A stretch of DNA of 64,000 bases, from positions 5,660 to 69,659 of the forward strand of contig DEZK01000029.1 of the NCBI GenBank assembly GCA_002365175.1, in the 5' to 3' direction. This DNA comes from Raskinella chloraquaticus (SeqCode) (GTDB lineage Bacteria; Pseudomonadota; Alphaproteobacteria; Rhizobiales; UBA4765). A program made the position numbers and the translations under genes. Below the pieces are notes generated by a model. The model made no database searches. It was not told the origin of the DNA and saw nothing but the letters and a program-made list of their open reading frames with translations. Below, one piece after another: positions 16,523 to 25,526 of the stretch (the stretch's first letter is position 1; every line of letters starts with the position of its first letter).

Positions 16523-18937
16523 TCAGCGCCGCCGCTTCGGCCGCGCTGACAACGCGGCACGGGCTGCTTCAACGATTGCCGTCTTGTCGATCCGGTGCAG
16601 ACGGTAGGCATCAGCGATCGTGCCGGTCTGACCGAAATTCTCGACGCCGAGGCCATGAACGGCGTGGCCGTGAACACCACCAAGCCAGGCAAGCGTGGCC
16701 GGGTGACCATCGATCACCGTCACCAGCCGCGCATCGCTTGCAAGCGGCGCGAGCAATTGCTCGATATGCGCCGGCGCGTCAAAGGCGCCAAGCTGGCGCG
16801 CCCGCTGCGCTGCCGTCCACCCGGCATGCAAACGATCAGCAGACGTTACCGCAAGCAGGCCCGCACCAGGGCAAAAGGACAGGATCTCCCCCACCGCCGC
16901 TGCAGCATCGGGCGCGACAACGCCCTGGTAAATCACCGCCAGTGGCGAGCCCTCCACAGGCGGGCGCAGCCAGTACGCGCCATCGATAATCGAATTGCGC
17001 AGCGGCTCATCCATGGAACGGATAAGCTGGTCGAGCGGGCGCGTCGACAGGCGCAGATAGACCGAGCCCCCTTCCCGCTCATGGACCCAGTCGCCAGCCT
17101 TGGCTTTCCCTTCGCGCTGGATATAGGCAAAGCCCCATTCAAGGATGGCGGCCAGTTCGTCAACAAAAGCGGGCTCGAACGCCGCCAGCCCGTCTTGCGA
17201 CATGCCGATGAGAGGCGTTGCAATCGACTGATGCGCCCCGCCTTCGGGCGCAAGCGTGACCCCCGACGGGGTGGCGACCAGGACAAAGCGTGCATCCTGA
17301 TAGCAGGCGTAATTCAACGCATCGAGACCACGCGAGATAAACGGATCATACAGCGTACCAATGGGGATCAGGCGCTCGCCAAAAAGCGTATGCGACAGGC
17401 CAAGCGCCGCCAGCATCAAAAACAGATTGTTCTCGGCAATTCCCAGTTCGATATGCTGGCCGCGACTGCTCGCTTCCCAACGCTGCGGCGACATCAGCTT
17501 GCGCAGGGCAAAAATATCCTCGCGGGCATTGCGCGCGAAAAGCCCACGCCCGTTGACCCACGGCCCGAGATTGGTCGAGACCGTCACATCGGGCGATGTC
17601 GTGACGATGCGGTCGGCAAGGGCGGAATTGCTTTTGGCGATTTCAGCAAGAAGTTTTCCAAAACCCTCCTGCGTCGACATGGCGCCCCGAATGGCTGGTA
17701 GCGGCACTGTGCCAACCGGCACCAGCGGCGCGGACAAGCGCCGCGGTCCTTTTTGACTGAAGGGCACCGTGGTCAGCGCTGCTTCCAGATCGGCTTGCGC
17801 TCTCTGCATGCCTGAAAAACGCTGCCATTCAGCGCCATCCAGGATGCCCATGTCATCGCGCAGTTTTGCCCACTGGTCCTTTGTCATCAGACCGGCATGA
17901 TTGTCTTTGTGCCCGGCAAAAGGCAGACCATGACCCTTGATCGTGTAGGCGATGAAGCACACCGGGCGATCGCTTGGCGCATTTTCGAACGCCTCGACGA
18001 CCAGCGCCATGTCATGACCGCCGAGATTGGTCATCAGGCGATGCAACTCGCCATCATTATAGCCTTCAATCAGCTTCAACGTGGCTGTTTCGCCGGAAAG
18101 ATCGGCCTGCAGCTGATTGCGCCAGGCCGCGCCGCCCTGGAATGTCAGGGCTGAATAGAGGAGGTTCGGGCATTCATCGATCCATTGGCGCAGCCGCTCG
18201 CCGCCCGCCTCCTTGAAAGCAGCCTCCAGGAGGTAACCATATTTGAGGGTGATGACCTCCCAGCCAAGATCGCGGAACACCGATGCATGCTTTTGAAAGA
18301 GCTGGTCGGAGACGATCGAATCGAGGCTTTGCCGATTGTAATCGATCACCCACCAGCAATTGCGGATATTATGTTTCCACGCCTCCAGCAGGCACTCGAA
18401 GATGTTACCCTCATCGAGTTCGGCGTCCCCCATCAACGCCACCATGCGCCCCGGCGCCCATCCTTTCATAAGCCCCTTTTCACCCAGATAATCCTGCACC
18501 AGCGCCGCAAAGGCGGTAACCGCAACGCCAAGCCCGACCGAGCCGGTCGAAAAATCGACGTCGTCGATATCCTTGGTGCGCGAGGGATAAGACTGAGCCC
18601 CGCCAAGGCCACGAAAATTCTGCAATTTCTCGACGGTCTGGTTTCCGAGCAGATATTGAATGGCATGAAACACCGGGCTTGCATGCGGTTTCACCGCCAC
18701 CCTGTCCTCGGGCCGCAGGATACGCAGATAAAGCGCCGTCATCACTGTCACCAGCGAGGCGGAGGAGGCCTGATGACCGCCGACCTTTATACCATCATCA
18801 TGGTGGCGAGCATGATTGGCATGATGGATAGTATGGGCAGCCAGCCACAGAATTTTTCGCTCAAAAGCCTCGAGTGTGGCAATGTCCATCACCCTATCAG
18901 CCCCCGCTCCGGCGGCCTGTCTTGCACGTGCTGGCAT
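16523..18937 (-). CDS. Transketolase-family enzyme related to homodimeric pyruvate dehydrogenase E1 (AceE-like), orphan
   Basis: This 804-residue thiamine-diphosphate enzyme carries HASPVFHAIQYLLG and NFRGLGGAQSYPS in its first domain. The ThDP/Mg motif is GDAELDEGN with the distal Asn in WWVIDYNRQSLD. The pyrimidine-domain stretch IELGIAENNLFLMLAALGLS is near the middle. The order and spacing resemble AceE (about 890 residues), but no E2, lipoyl domain or E3 gene is adjacent. The organism also has its own PdhAB E1 in this window. The start at 18937 is supported by GAGGAA five bases upstream. The substrate is unknown; a transketolase or a 2-oxoacid decarboxylase role are the main options. Confidence 0.85.
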   Translation of the reverse strand: MPARARQAAGAGADRVMDIATLEAFERKILWLAAHTIHHANHARHHDDGIKVGGHQASSASLVTVMTALYLRILRPEDRVAVKPHASPVFHAIQYLLGNQTVEKLQNFRGLGGAQSYPSRTKDIDDVDFSTGSVGLGVAVTAFAALVQDYLGEKGLMKGWAPGRMVALMGDAELDEGNIFECLLEAWKHNIRNCWWVIDYNRQSLDSIVSDQLFQKHASVFRDLGWEVITLKYGYLLEAAFKEAGGERLRQWIDECPNLLYSALTFQGGAAWRNQLQADLSGETATLKLIEGYNDGELHRLMTNLGGHDMALVVEAFENAPSDRPVCFIAYTIKGHGLPFAGHKDNHAGLMTKDQWAKLRDDMGILDGAEWQRFSGMQRAQADLEAALTTVPFSQKGPRRLSAPLVPVGTVPLPAIRGAMSTQEGFGKLLAEIAKSNSALADRIVTTSPDVTVSTNLGPWVNGRGLFARNAREDIFALRKLMSPQRWEASSRGQHIELGIAENNLFLMLAALGLSHTLFGERLIPIGTLYDPFISRGLDALNYACYQDARFVLVATPSGVTLAPEGGAHQSIATPLIGMSQDGLAAFEPAFVDELAAILEWGFAYIQREGKAKAGDWVHEREGGSVYLRLSTRPLDQLIRSMDEPLRNSIIDGAYWLRPPVEGSPLAVIYQGVVAPDAAAAVGEILSFCPGAGLLAVTSADRLHAGWTAAQRARQLGAFDAPAHIEQLLAPLASDARLVTVIDGHPATLAWLGGVHGHAVHGLGVENFGQTGTIADAYRLHRIDKTAIVEAARAALSARPKRRR

Positions 18938-19080
18938 GAATTCCTCAAGTGTCTGGCAGCGTTGGGCTTTACAATTCGCGCTCGCCGGATGCACGCTTGA
19001 GCGCTTCGCAGCAAGCGCGTACCAACAACCGCCGGCCGATCATCCATGAACCTAACCGGAAAGTCCAAGGGGGCAAGGCA

Positions 19081-20781
19081 TTGAATAACAGGACTATTGA
19101 CGGCACGCGCCACTCACTGAACCGGCAAAAGTTGATCGGGCAGTTCACGCCCAAGCTCGTTTCAGTATTTCGCGAGGGCTATCGCTGGGATGATCTGCGC
19201 GCCGACACGTTCGCCGGCTTGACGGTGGCGATTGTCGCCCTGCCGCTCGCCATGGCAATCGGTATCGCATCGGGCACGACGCCCGACCGTGCTCTGATCA
19301 CGGCCATCATCGCCGGAGGCCTCATCTCGGCACTGGGCGGCTCGCGGGTGCAGATCGGCGGTCCGACGGCTGCCTTCATCGTCGTCGTTTTCAATGTCAT
19401 CCAGACGCACGGCATCGATGGGCTTATCCTTGCCACCTTTATCGCCGGCCTGATGCTGATATTGGTAGGCTTTCTGCGTCTAGCCGTTCTCATCAAATAC
19501 ATTCCCCATCCGGTGATCGTCGGCGTGACAGCGGGCATCGCCGTATCCATTTTTGTCTCGCAGATCCGCGAACTGCTCGGCGTCAACGTCAACATTCCCG
19601 GCGAATTCCTGGGCAAGATGGAAGTCCTTTGGGCCGCCCTCCCTCAGACGCGCCCGCAAACAGTGCTGGTTGCAGCGCTGTCACTGGCGCTGGTGCTGGG
19701 CATCAAACGCTACCTGCCGCGCCTGCCCAACATGTTGACAGCTGTTGTCATCGGCTCTCTGGCCGTCAGCATGCTCGGCCTTGACGCCGACACCATCGCT
19801 ACCCGCTTCGGCGGAATTCCTTCGAGCTTTCCCTCGCCCGTTTTTCCATCGATCGATCTGCCCCGCATCATCGCTATCCTGCCAAGCGCTGGAACGATCG
19901 CCCTTCTCGCCGGTATCGAATCCCTGCTGTCGGCCGTCATCGCCGACGGGTTGACCGGGCGGCGCCACCGCTCCAATTGCGAATTGGTGGCGCAGGGCGT
20001 AGCCAATTGCGCCAGCGCCCTTTTTGGCGGCATCTGCGCCACCGGCGCCATTGCGCGCACCGCCACCAACATCCGCGCCGGCGGGCGAACCCCGGTTGCC
20101 GGCATCGTGCATGCCGTCTTCCTGCTTTTGTTTATGCTGGTCGCATCGCCCCTGCTGTCCTACATTCCTCTGGCGACCCTCGCAGCCATCCTCTCCGTCG
20201 TTGCCTGGAACATTGCGGAAGTACATGCCATTGGTGACATCCTGCGCCATGCCCCGCACGGCGACAGGCTGGCGCTGGTGGCAACCTTTTTTCTTGCCGT
20301 GTTCACCGATATCACCCAGGCGATTGAAATCGGCATCATCATCTCGGCGCTCTTCTTCATGCATCGTATGGCCGAGACTGTCGGCATCAGGCAGCATCGA
20401 GAAGACACCGTGCCGCCGGACCAAGAGCGATTTGATGCGGCGTTGACGAATAATGACTATGTCGTTTTTCGCATTCTCGGGCCTTTCTTTTTCGGTGCCG
20501 CCTCCAAAGTTATCCAGACGATGGAGGACACAGGCATCAGCCCCAGAGCCTATGTACTTGATTTCAGTGAGGTCCCGTTTGTCGATTCGACCGCTATGGC
20601 AGCCTTGACCGGGTTTGCCAGCAAGGCGCGCAAGAGCGGATCACGGCTGATCATCGCCGGCGCCGCGCCGGCATTGAGCACCAAGCTGACAACCATGAAC
20701 GGCGAGCTGAGTGGAATGGAACATGCAGCCTCCGTGGCAAGCGCTGTTGCCAGCCTCCACCGCGCCGCCAGCCAGGCTTAA
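19081..20781 (+). CDS. SulP family anion transporter with STAS domain
   Basis: This inner-membrane transporter of about 566 residues has ten to twelve hydrophobic segments starting with FAGLTVAIVALPLAMAIGIA. Its C-terminal STAS domain (YVLDFSEVPFVDSTAMAALT) lies in roughly the last 100 residues. SulP proteins carry sulfate, bicarbonate or dicarboxylates; the motifs do not separate these. The most credible start is TTG at 19081 behind AAGGGGG with a seven-base gap, because the longer frame reads into the upstream intergenic region. It diverges from the AceE-like gene and converges on the SDR gene with shared stop bases. Confidence 0.88.
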   Translation: MNNRTIDGTRHSLNRQKLIGQFTPKLVSVFREGYRWDDLRADTFAGLTVAIVALPLAMAIGIASGTTPDRALITAIIAGGLISALGGSRVQIGGPTAAFIVVVFNVIQTHGIDGLILATFIAGLMLILVGFLRLAVLIKYIPHPVIVGVTAGIAVSIFVSQIRELLGVNVNIPGEFLGKMEVLWAALPQTRPQTVLVAALSLALVLGIKRYLPRLPNMLTAVVIGSLAVSMLGLDADTIATRFGGIPSSFPSPVFPSIDLPRIIAILPSAGTIALLAGIESLLSAVIADGLTGRRHRSNCELVAQGVANCASALFGGICATGAIARTATNIRAGGRTPVAGIVHAVFLLLFMLVASPLLSYIPLATLAAILSVVAWNIAEVHAIGDILRHAPHGDRLALVATFFLAVFTDITQAIEIGIIISALFFMHRMAETVGIRQHREDTVPPDQERFDAALTNNDYVVFRILGPFFFGAASKVIQTMEDTGISPRAYVLDFSEVPFVDSTAMAALTGFASKARKSGSRLIIAGAAPALSTKLTTMNGELSGMEHAASVASAVASLHRAASQA

Positions 20782-21575
20782 AACCCGTCATACCCTTCTA
20801 CCGGCCCGACGAAGTGCCGGTATGTCTGTGCCACCAGCCAGCCGGCATCAACCGGCAGGGTATGCCCGGTGATGGCGGCTGACTGTTTTGACAACAGAAA
20901 CAAAATCCCGTCGGCGATGTGCTCAGGCATCACCTGCATGTCGAGCGCATGCGCCCTGCGAATACGTTCACCATCACGCTCGCCCGTCTGGATCTTGGCC
21001 AGCAAGGGCGGCGTCATTGTGTAGGTCGGCGCCACCGCATTGACCCTGATGCGATGGGGACCGTATTCCACCGCCAGCAATTCGGTCAGGCCGCGTATCG
21101 CCACCTTGGACGGATTATAAGCCGGCAAAGGAAGAGGTTTGAAGGAATTGATCGAACCGACATTGACAACCGCCCCGCCACTGCCTGCCGCGATCATGCG
21201 CGGGCCGAGTGCGCGGATCATGATGTAGGTGCCACGGTAATTGACCCGCCAGATTTCATCGTGGCGGTCCATGTCCGATAACCATGACACCTTGGGCGCT
21301 TCCAGAATTCCGGCGCAGTTGACAAGACCATAGGGTACGCCGCGCTGGGCGATGATGGCTGAAACGGCCGCCTCGACGCTGGCATCATCGCGGACATCAA
21401 CCGGCTGGAAAGTGACCTGCTCTCCCTCCCTGGCAAGTTCATCAACCGTCTGACGCCCGTGCGGCGTGTCGAGATCGGCCACCACAACGCGATAGCCTTC
21501 AGCCGACAGTTTTCTGACGGTTGCCAATCCGATACCGCTCGCTCCACCGGTCACCACCACCAATGCATCCTGCAC
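20778..21575 (-). CDS. Short-chain dehydrogenase/reductase (SDR)
   Basis: This 265-residue classical SDR has a nucleotide-binding TGGASGIG near residue 9 and NCAG near 85. NVGSIN supplies the catalytic Ser region and YNPSK the catalytic Tyr and Lys. It is an NAD(P)-dependent oxidoreductase of unknown substrate. A GTG at 21575 with AAGGAG about nine bases upstream is the best start; the longer frame adds a poorly conserved N-terminus. Its TAA shares three bases with the TAA of the SulP gene on the other strand. Confidence 0.87.
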   Translation of the reverse strand: MQDALVVVTGGASGIGLATVRKLSAEGYRVVVADLDTPHGRQTVDELAREGEQVTFQPVDVRDDASVEAAVSAIIAQRGVPYGLVNCAGILEAPKVSWLSDMDRHDEIWRVNYRGTYIMIRALGPRMIAAGSGGAVVNVGSINSFKPLPLPAYNPSKVAIRGLTELLAVEYGPHRIRVNAVAPTYTMTPPLLAKIQTGERDGERIRRAHALDMQVMPEHIADGILFLLSKQSAAITGHTLPVDAGWLVAQTYRHFVGPVEGYDGF

Positions 21576-21652
21576 CTGACCCGTCTCCTTGTGTTTGCCT
21601 GCGCCAACGCGGCACGTTGCGGGAACGCTCACTTCGTGGAAAACAGTAGCAC

Positions 21653-22930
21653 ATGGAGATTATTGGCAGGCAAGGGCAAAGCCCCGCGCCGACAAGCGAA
21701 CCAAAGACCGACGATCACTTTGATTGTCTGGTGCTGGGCGGCGGCCCCACCGGCCTCGTTACCGCGTTGCTGCTGGCCCATCAGGGGTTGCGGGTTGCGG
21801 TGCTGCGCCCGGTGACCCGCGAGCCGGCGCAATTTGCCCGCACGACCGCCTTGCTGACGTCATCGATCACCCTGGTTCGTCATCTGCGTATCTGGCCGGC
21901 CCTTGCCGATGCGGTTGCGCCGTTGAAAAAAATGCGCCTGATCGATGATCGGGATCGCCTGATCAGAGCGCCAACGGTGACCTTTGATGCTGGCGAACTC
22001 GGTCTTGAGGAATTCGGCTTCAACATTCCGAATGCCGCACTCAATAGGGCGCTTGAAGCGGTTGCCGCTCAGACAGCCGGCCTCACGCTGATCGGAGGCG
22101 AAGCCACGGAGATTGCCAGCGACCGCGATAACGCGCACGTCCTTTGCGCCGATGGTCGCTCTCTTTCCGCAAATCTCGTCATCGGCGCCGATGGCCGGCA
22201 ATCTATCGCCCGCAAGGCCAGCGCTATCGCGACCCGCTCCTGGCGCTATCCACAAACGGCATTGACGGTCAATCTTGCTCACAGCGTCGATCATCTTGGC
22301 ATATCGAGCGAATTTCACACACGCTCAGGGCCTTTCACTCTGGTGCCCCTGCCAGGGCAGGCTTCAAGTCTCGTTGCCGTGGTATCGCCAGATGACGGTC
22401 AACGCCTGATGAGCCTTGAGCCGGATGTGCTCGCTCAGGAACTCACGCGTCGCGCGCATCATCTGCTTGGCCCTCTGACGCTGACGTCAAAGCCGGCGGC
22501 CTTTCCTCTCAGCGGCCATGCGGTGACAGGCTTTGCCCGCGGGCGCATCGCGCTTGTAGGGGACGCCGCGCATGGCCTGCCGCCGATTGGCGCACAGGGC
22601 CTTAATCTCGGATTGCGCGATGCCGTGCATCTGGCCGACGCTGTTCTGGCCGGACGACGCCACTCCAGTGACGTTGCCCATCCTGCCGTTCTGTCCGCCT
22701 ATAACCGCTCACGACGCGCCGATGTGTGGAGCCGCACCGCCGCCATCGATATCGTCAACCGCAGCCTGCTGGCTACGCTGCTGCCCTTTGACGCCGCGCG
22801 CAGCCTGATACTGTCAGCCGCGCGTGACATTCCCCTGCTGCGTCGCCAATTGATGCAGGCTGGCCTGCCACCACCTGCCTTCGAAGCAGCGATGCGGCGC
22901 CTTGGCATTCGCGCTGATGATGCGAGCTGA
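21653..22930 (+). CDS. UbiH/UbiF/VisC/COQ6-type FAD-dependent hydroxylase
   Basis: This 425-residue flavoprotein monooxygenase has the FAD loop LVLGGGPTGLVTALLLAHQG near residue 26, the middle motif VIGADGRQS, and GDAAHGLPPIGAQGLNLGLR near residue 305. All three are characteristic of ubiquinone-pathway hydroxylases. It probably hydroxylates a prenylated benzoquinone precursor in ubiquinone synthesis. Which ring carbon is used cannot be told, because alphaproteobacteria have several paralogues (UbiH, UbiF, UbiL, UbiM). It converges with ntrC and diverges from the SDR gene. Confidence 0.85.
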   Translation: MEIIGRQGQSPAPTSEPKTDDHFDCLVLGGGPTGLVTALLLAHQGLRVAVLRPVTREPAQFARTTALLTSSITLVRHLRIWPALADAVAPLKKMRLIDDRDRLIRAPTVTFDAGELGLEEFGFNIPNAALNRALEAVAAQTAGLTLIGGEATEIASDRDNAHVLCADGRSLSANLVIGADGRQSIARKASAIATRSWRYPQTALTVNLAHSVDHLGISSEFHTRSGPFTLVPLPGQASSLVAVVSPDDGQRLMSLEPDVLAQELTRRAHHLLGPLTLTSKPAAFPLSGHAVTGFARGRIALVGDAAHGLPPIGAQGLNLGLRDAVHLADAVLAGRRHSSDVAHPAVLSAYNRSRRADVWSRTAAIDIVNRSLLATLLPFDAARSLILSAARDIPLLRRQLMQAGLPPPAFEAAMRRLGIRADDAS

Positions 22931-22942
22931 CCAGTTGCCGCG

Positions 22943-24391
22943 CTAAAGGCGCGGGCTGCGCGACACGTGCAGGTCAAGGTCGCGGATTTTCTTGCGCAAC
23001 GTATTGCGGTTGAGACCCAGCATCTCGGCAGCCTTGATCTGGTTGCCGCGCGTCGCTTCGAGCGAAGCGGCGATCAACGGATATTCAAGGTCACGCAGGA
23101 TGCGATGATAAAGACCGGGCGGCGGTAATTTATCACCAAACCCCACAAAGTAATTTGTCAGATATCGCTCGATGGCCGTCGACAGCGTCTCATCACTCTC
23201 ACTGATGAGATCGCCAGCGCCAATGACGGTCGGCTGAGCCAGTTCCTGATCAATCAGCGCCGTCGTCACCACATCCTGCGGGTAGAGCGCGGTCAGGCGC
23301 CGGATCAGGTTTTCAAGTTCGCGCACATTGCCAGGCCAGCGGAAGCGCTTCATCCGCTCCAGAGCGGCAGCCTCGATGTCCTTGCGCGGCAATCCTTCCT
23401 CGGCGGCACGCGCAAAGAAATGACGCACCAGATCGGGAATGTCTTCCACCCTTTCGCGCAACGGCGGAATTCGGATGGGGACAACATTGAGCCGGAAGAA
23501 CAGATCCTCGCGAAACAATCCCTGATTGATCAACTGACGCAGATCCTTGTTGGTCGCAGCGACGATCCGCACATCCGATTTGATCGGCGTGCGCCCGCCC
23601 ACGCTGGTGTATTCGCCCTGCTGGAGGACGCGCAATAACCGGGTCTGAGCCTCCATCGGCATGTCGCCGATCTCATCAAGGAACAGCGTGCCACGCTCTG
23701 CTTGTTCAAAGCGACCCACCGAGCGCGCCTGCGCCCCGGTAAATGACCCCTTTTCATGCCCGAAAAGTTCCGATTCAATGAGATCACGCGGAATGGCAGC
23801 CATGTTGATGGCAATGAACGGGCCATTGCGTCGCTTGCCGTAATCATGAAGCGCGCGTGCCACCAGCTCCTTGCCGGTGCCCGATTCTCCGCTGATCATC
23901 ACCGTCAGATCGGTTTGCATGAGGCGCGCAAGAATGCGGTAGATTTCCTGCATCGCCGGTGAACGGCCAATCAGCGGCAGCCGCTCGACATCCTCGTCAA
24001 TTTCGGGCTTGCCCGCCTCGCGCCGCGGTTCGGCCAGGGCTCTGCCAACGATGCTGATCAATTCCTTCAGATCGAACGGTTTGGGCAGATATTCATAAGC
24101 GCCTTTTTCCGACGCACGGATCGCTGTCATGAAAGTATTCTGGGCGCTCATGACAATGACCGGCAATTCGGGGCGCAGCCGACGAATACGTGGCAGGATT
24201 TCAAACAGATTGTCATCTGGCATGACGACATCCGAAATCACCAGATCACCATCGCCATTCGAAACCCAGCGCCATAATGTTGCGGCGTTCGACGTCAGGC
24301 GCACATCATGCCCTGCCCGCGACAGCGCCTGGTTGAGCACCATGCGGATTGCCGCATCATCATCGGCTACCAGAATACATCCGCGCGACAT
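22943..24391 (-). CDS. ntrC: Nitrogen regulation response regulator NtrC
   Basis: This 482-residue sigma-54 activator has three domains. The receiver has VADDDAAIR and the phospho-Asp in DLVISDVVMPDD. The AAA+ domain has Walker A GESGTGKE. The C-terminal Fis-type helix-turn-helix has GNQIKAAEMLGLNRNTLRKK. The sigma-54 contact loop reads GSFTGA instead of the usual GAFTGA. The ATG at 24391 gives MSRGCILVADDD, the family start. It lies four bases after ntrB and is activated by phosphotransfer from NtrB when nitrogen is limiting. Confidence 0.96.
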   Translation of the reverse strand: MSRGCILVADDDAAIRMVLNQALSRAGHDVRLTSNAATLWRWVSNGDGDLVISDVVMPDDNLFEILPRIRRLRPELPVIVMSAQNTFMTAIRASEKGAYEYLPKPFDLKELISIVGRALAEPRREAGKPEIDEDVERLPLIGRSPAMQEIYRILARLMQTDLTVMISGESGTGKELVARALHDYGKRRNGPFIAINMAAIPRDLIESELFGHEKGSFTGAQARSVGRFEQAERGTLFLDEIGDMPMEAQTRLLRVLQQGEYTSVGGRTPIKSDVRIVAATNKDLRQLINQGLFREDLFFRLNVVPIRIPPLRERVEDIPDLVRHFFARAAEEGLPRKDIEAAALERMKRFRWPGNVRELENLIRRLTALYPQDVVTTALIDQELAQPTVIGAGDLISESDETLSTAIERYLTNYFVGFGDKLPPPGLYHRILRDLEYPLIAASLEATRGNQIKAAEMLGLNRNTLRKKIRDLDLHVSRSPRL

Positions 24392-24395
24392 GTGT

Positions 24396-25526
24396 TTATC
24401 CCTTGATTTCAGGAGCGGAACGACGAAATTTCGGCAACAGCACGCGAAACGTTGTGCGTGACGCCTGCGGATCAAGTTCGATCACGCCACCATGCGAGCC
24501 GATGATCTTGGCAACCAGCGCCAGCCCCAGCCCGGAGCCGGAGACCTTGGTCGTGACGAAGGGATCAAACAGACATCCCCGCATATCTTCAGCCACGCCC
24601 GGGCCGTTATCGCGTACACAAAATTCAAGCGGCAGGCTGACGCGCTCGCTCGATCCGGGAAGCGTCAGCCGCACACCCTGCCGGAAGGCTGATGACAACG
24701 TGATTTCCGGATCCTTGACGTCGCGCACCGCTTCGGCAGCGTTCTTCACGAGATTAAGAAAGACCTGCACCAGCTGATCGCGATTGCCCATGACAGATGG
24801 CAGCGACGGATCGTAATCCTCGACAAAACGCACACCTTTGGCAAAGCCCGATTGGGCAATGCGTTTGACATGCTCCAGCACCATATGGACGTTGACCTGT
24901 TCTCGTTCGATCGGTCGCTCGTCGGAGAAGACTTCCATGCGCTCGACCAGCCGGACGATACGATCCGCTTCCTCGGTGATGAGCGTGGTCAGGCTGCGGT
25001 CATCGCCTGAAACAGCCGTCTCGAGCAGTTGCGCGGCACCGCGAATGCCCGACAGAGGGTTTTTGATTTCATGCGCCAGCATGGCGGCGAGCCCCGTCAC
25101 CGACCGCGCCGCGCCGCGATGCGATAACTGCCGGTCGATTTTTTCGGCAATTCCCCGCTCCTGCAACATGACGACAACATGATCGGGCGGCACAGCCAGC
25201 GGCGCTGCGTAGATATCGACGATCCGCCCCGCTCCCAGGCGCGGGCTGCCGATGTCGACGCGATATTCGTTGACCGGAGCGTGGCGCTGCCGTGCCTGCT
25301 CGACAAGTGACAACAACGGACTGCCGAAGGGAGCGATGTCATCGAGCGTCTGGCGGCGCAGCAGCGACAATGACGTCTGCAGAAAGCTTTGCGCCGCATC
25401 ATTGGCCGTCACGATCAACGCTTGCGGGTCAATCAGCAGAACGGGATGCGGCAACGCATTGAGGATAGCATCGTCAAACGATACGAATGGAAAGGATACC
25501 AATTCACTGCTCGTCTGCGGTATCAT
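24396..25526 (-). CDS. ntrB: Nitrogen regulation sensor histidine kinase NtrB
   Basis: This 376-residue cytoplasmic kinase has no membrane segment. An N-terminal PAS domain (ALPHPVLLIDPQALIVTAND) is followed by an H-box with the phosphorylated His (LAHEIKNPLSGIRGA), an N-box LNLVKNAAEAV, and the G-boxes DNGPGV and GSGLGLALV. It phosphorylates NtrC and in related bacteria is switched to phosphatase by PII. The ATGA overlap with dusB is the conserved dusB(nifR3)-ntrB-ntrC operon arrangement. Confidence 0.96.
   Translation of the reverse strand: MIPQTSSELVSFPFVSFDDAILNALPHPVLLIDPQALIVTANDAAQSFLQTSLSLLRRQTLDDIAPFGSPLLSLVEQARQRHAPVNEYRVDIGSPRLGAGRIVDIYAAPLAVPPDHVVVMLQERGIAEKIDRQLSHRGAARSVTGLAAMLAHEIKNPLSGIRGAAQLLETAVSGDDRSLTTLITEEADRIVRLVERMEVFSDERPIEREQVNVHMVLEHVKRIAQSGFAKGVRFVEDYDPSLPSVMGNRDQLVQVFLNLVKNAAEAVRDVKDPEITLSSAFRQGVRLTLPGSSERVSLPLEFCVRDNGPGVAEDMRGCLFDPFVTTKVSGSGLGLALVAKIIGSHGGVIELDPQASRTTFRVLLPKFRRSAPEIKG

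Noticed and set aside
16595..17701. 368-codon plus-strand open frame opposite the AceE-like gene
   Set aside because: Arg-rich translation with no domain, fully within a real gene.
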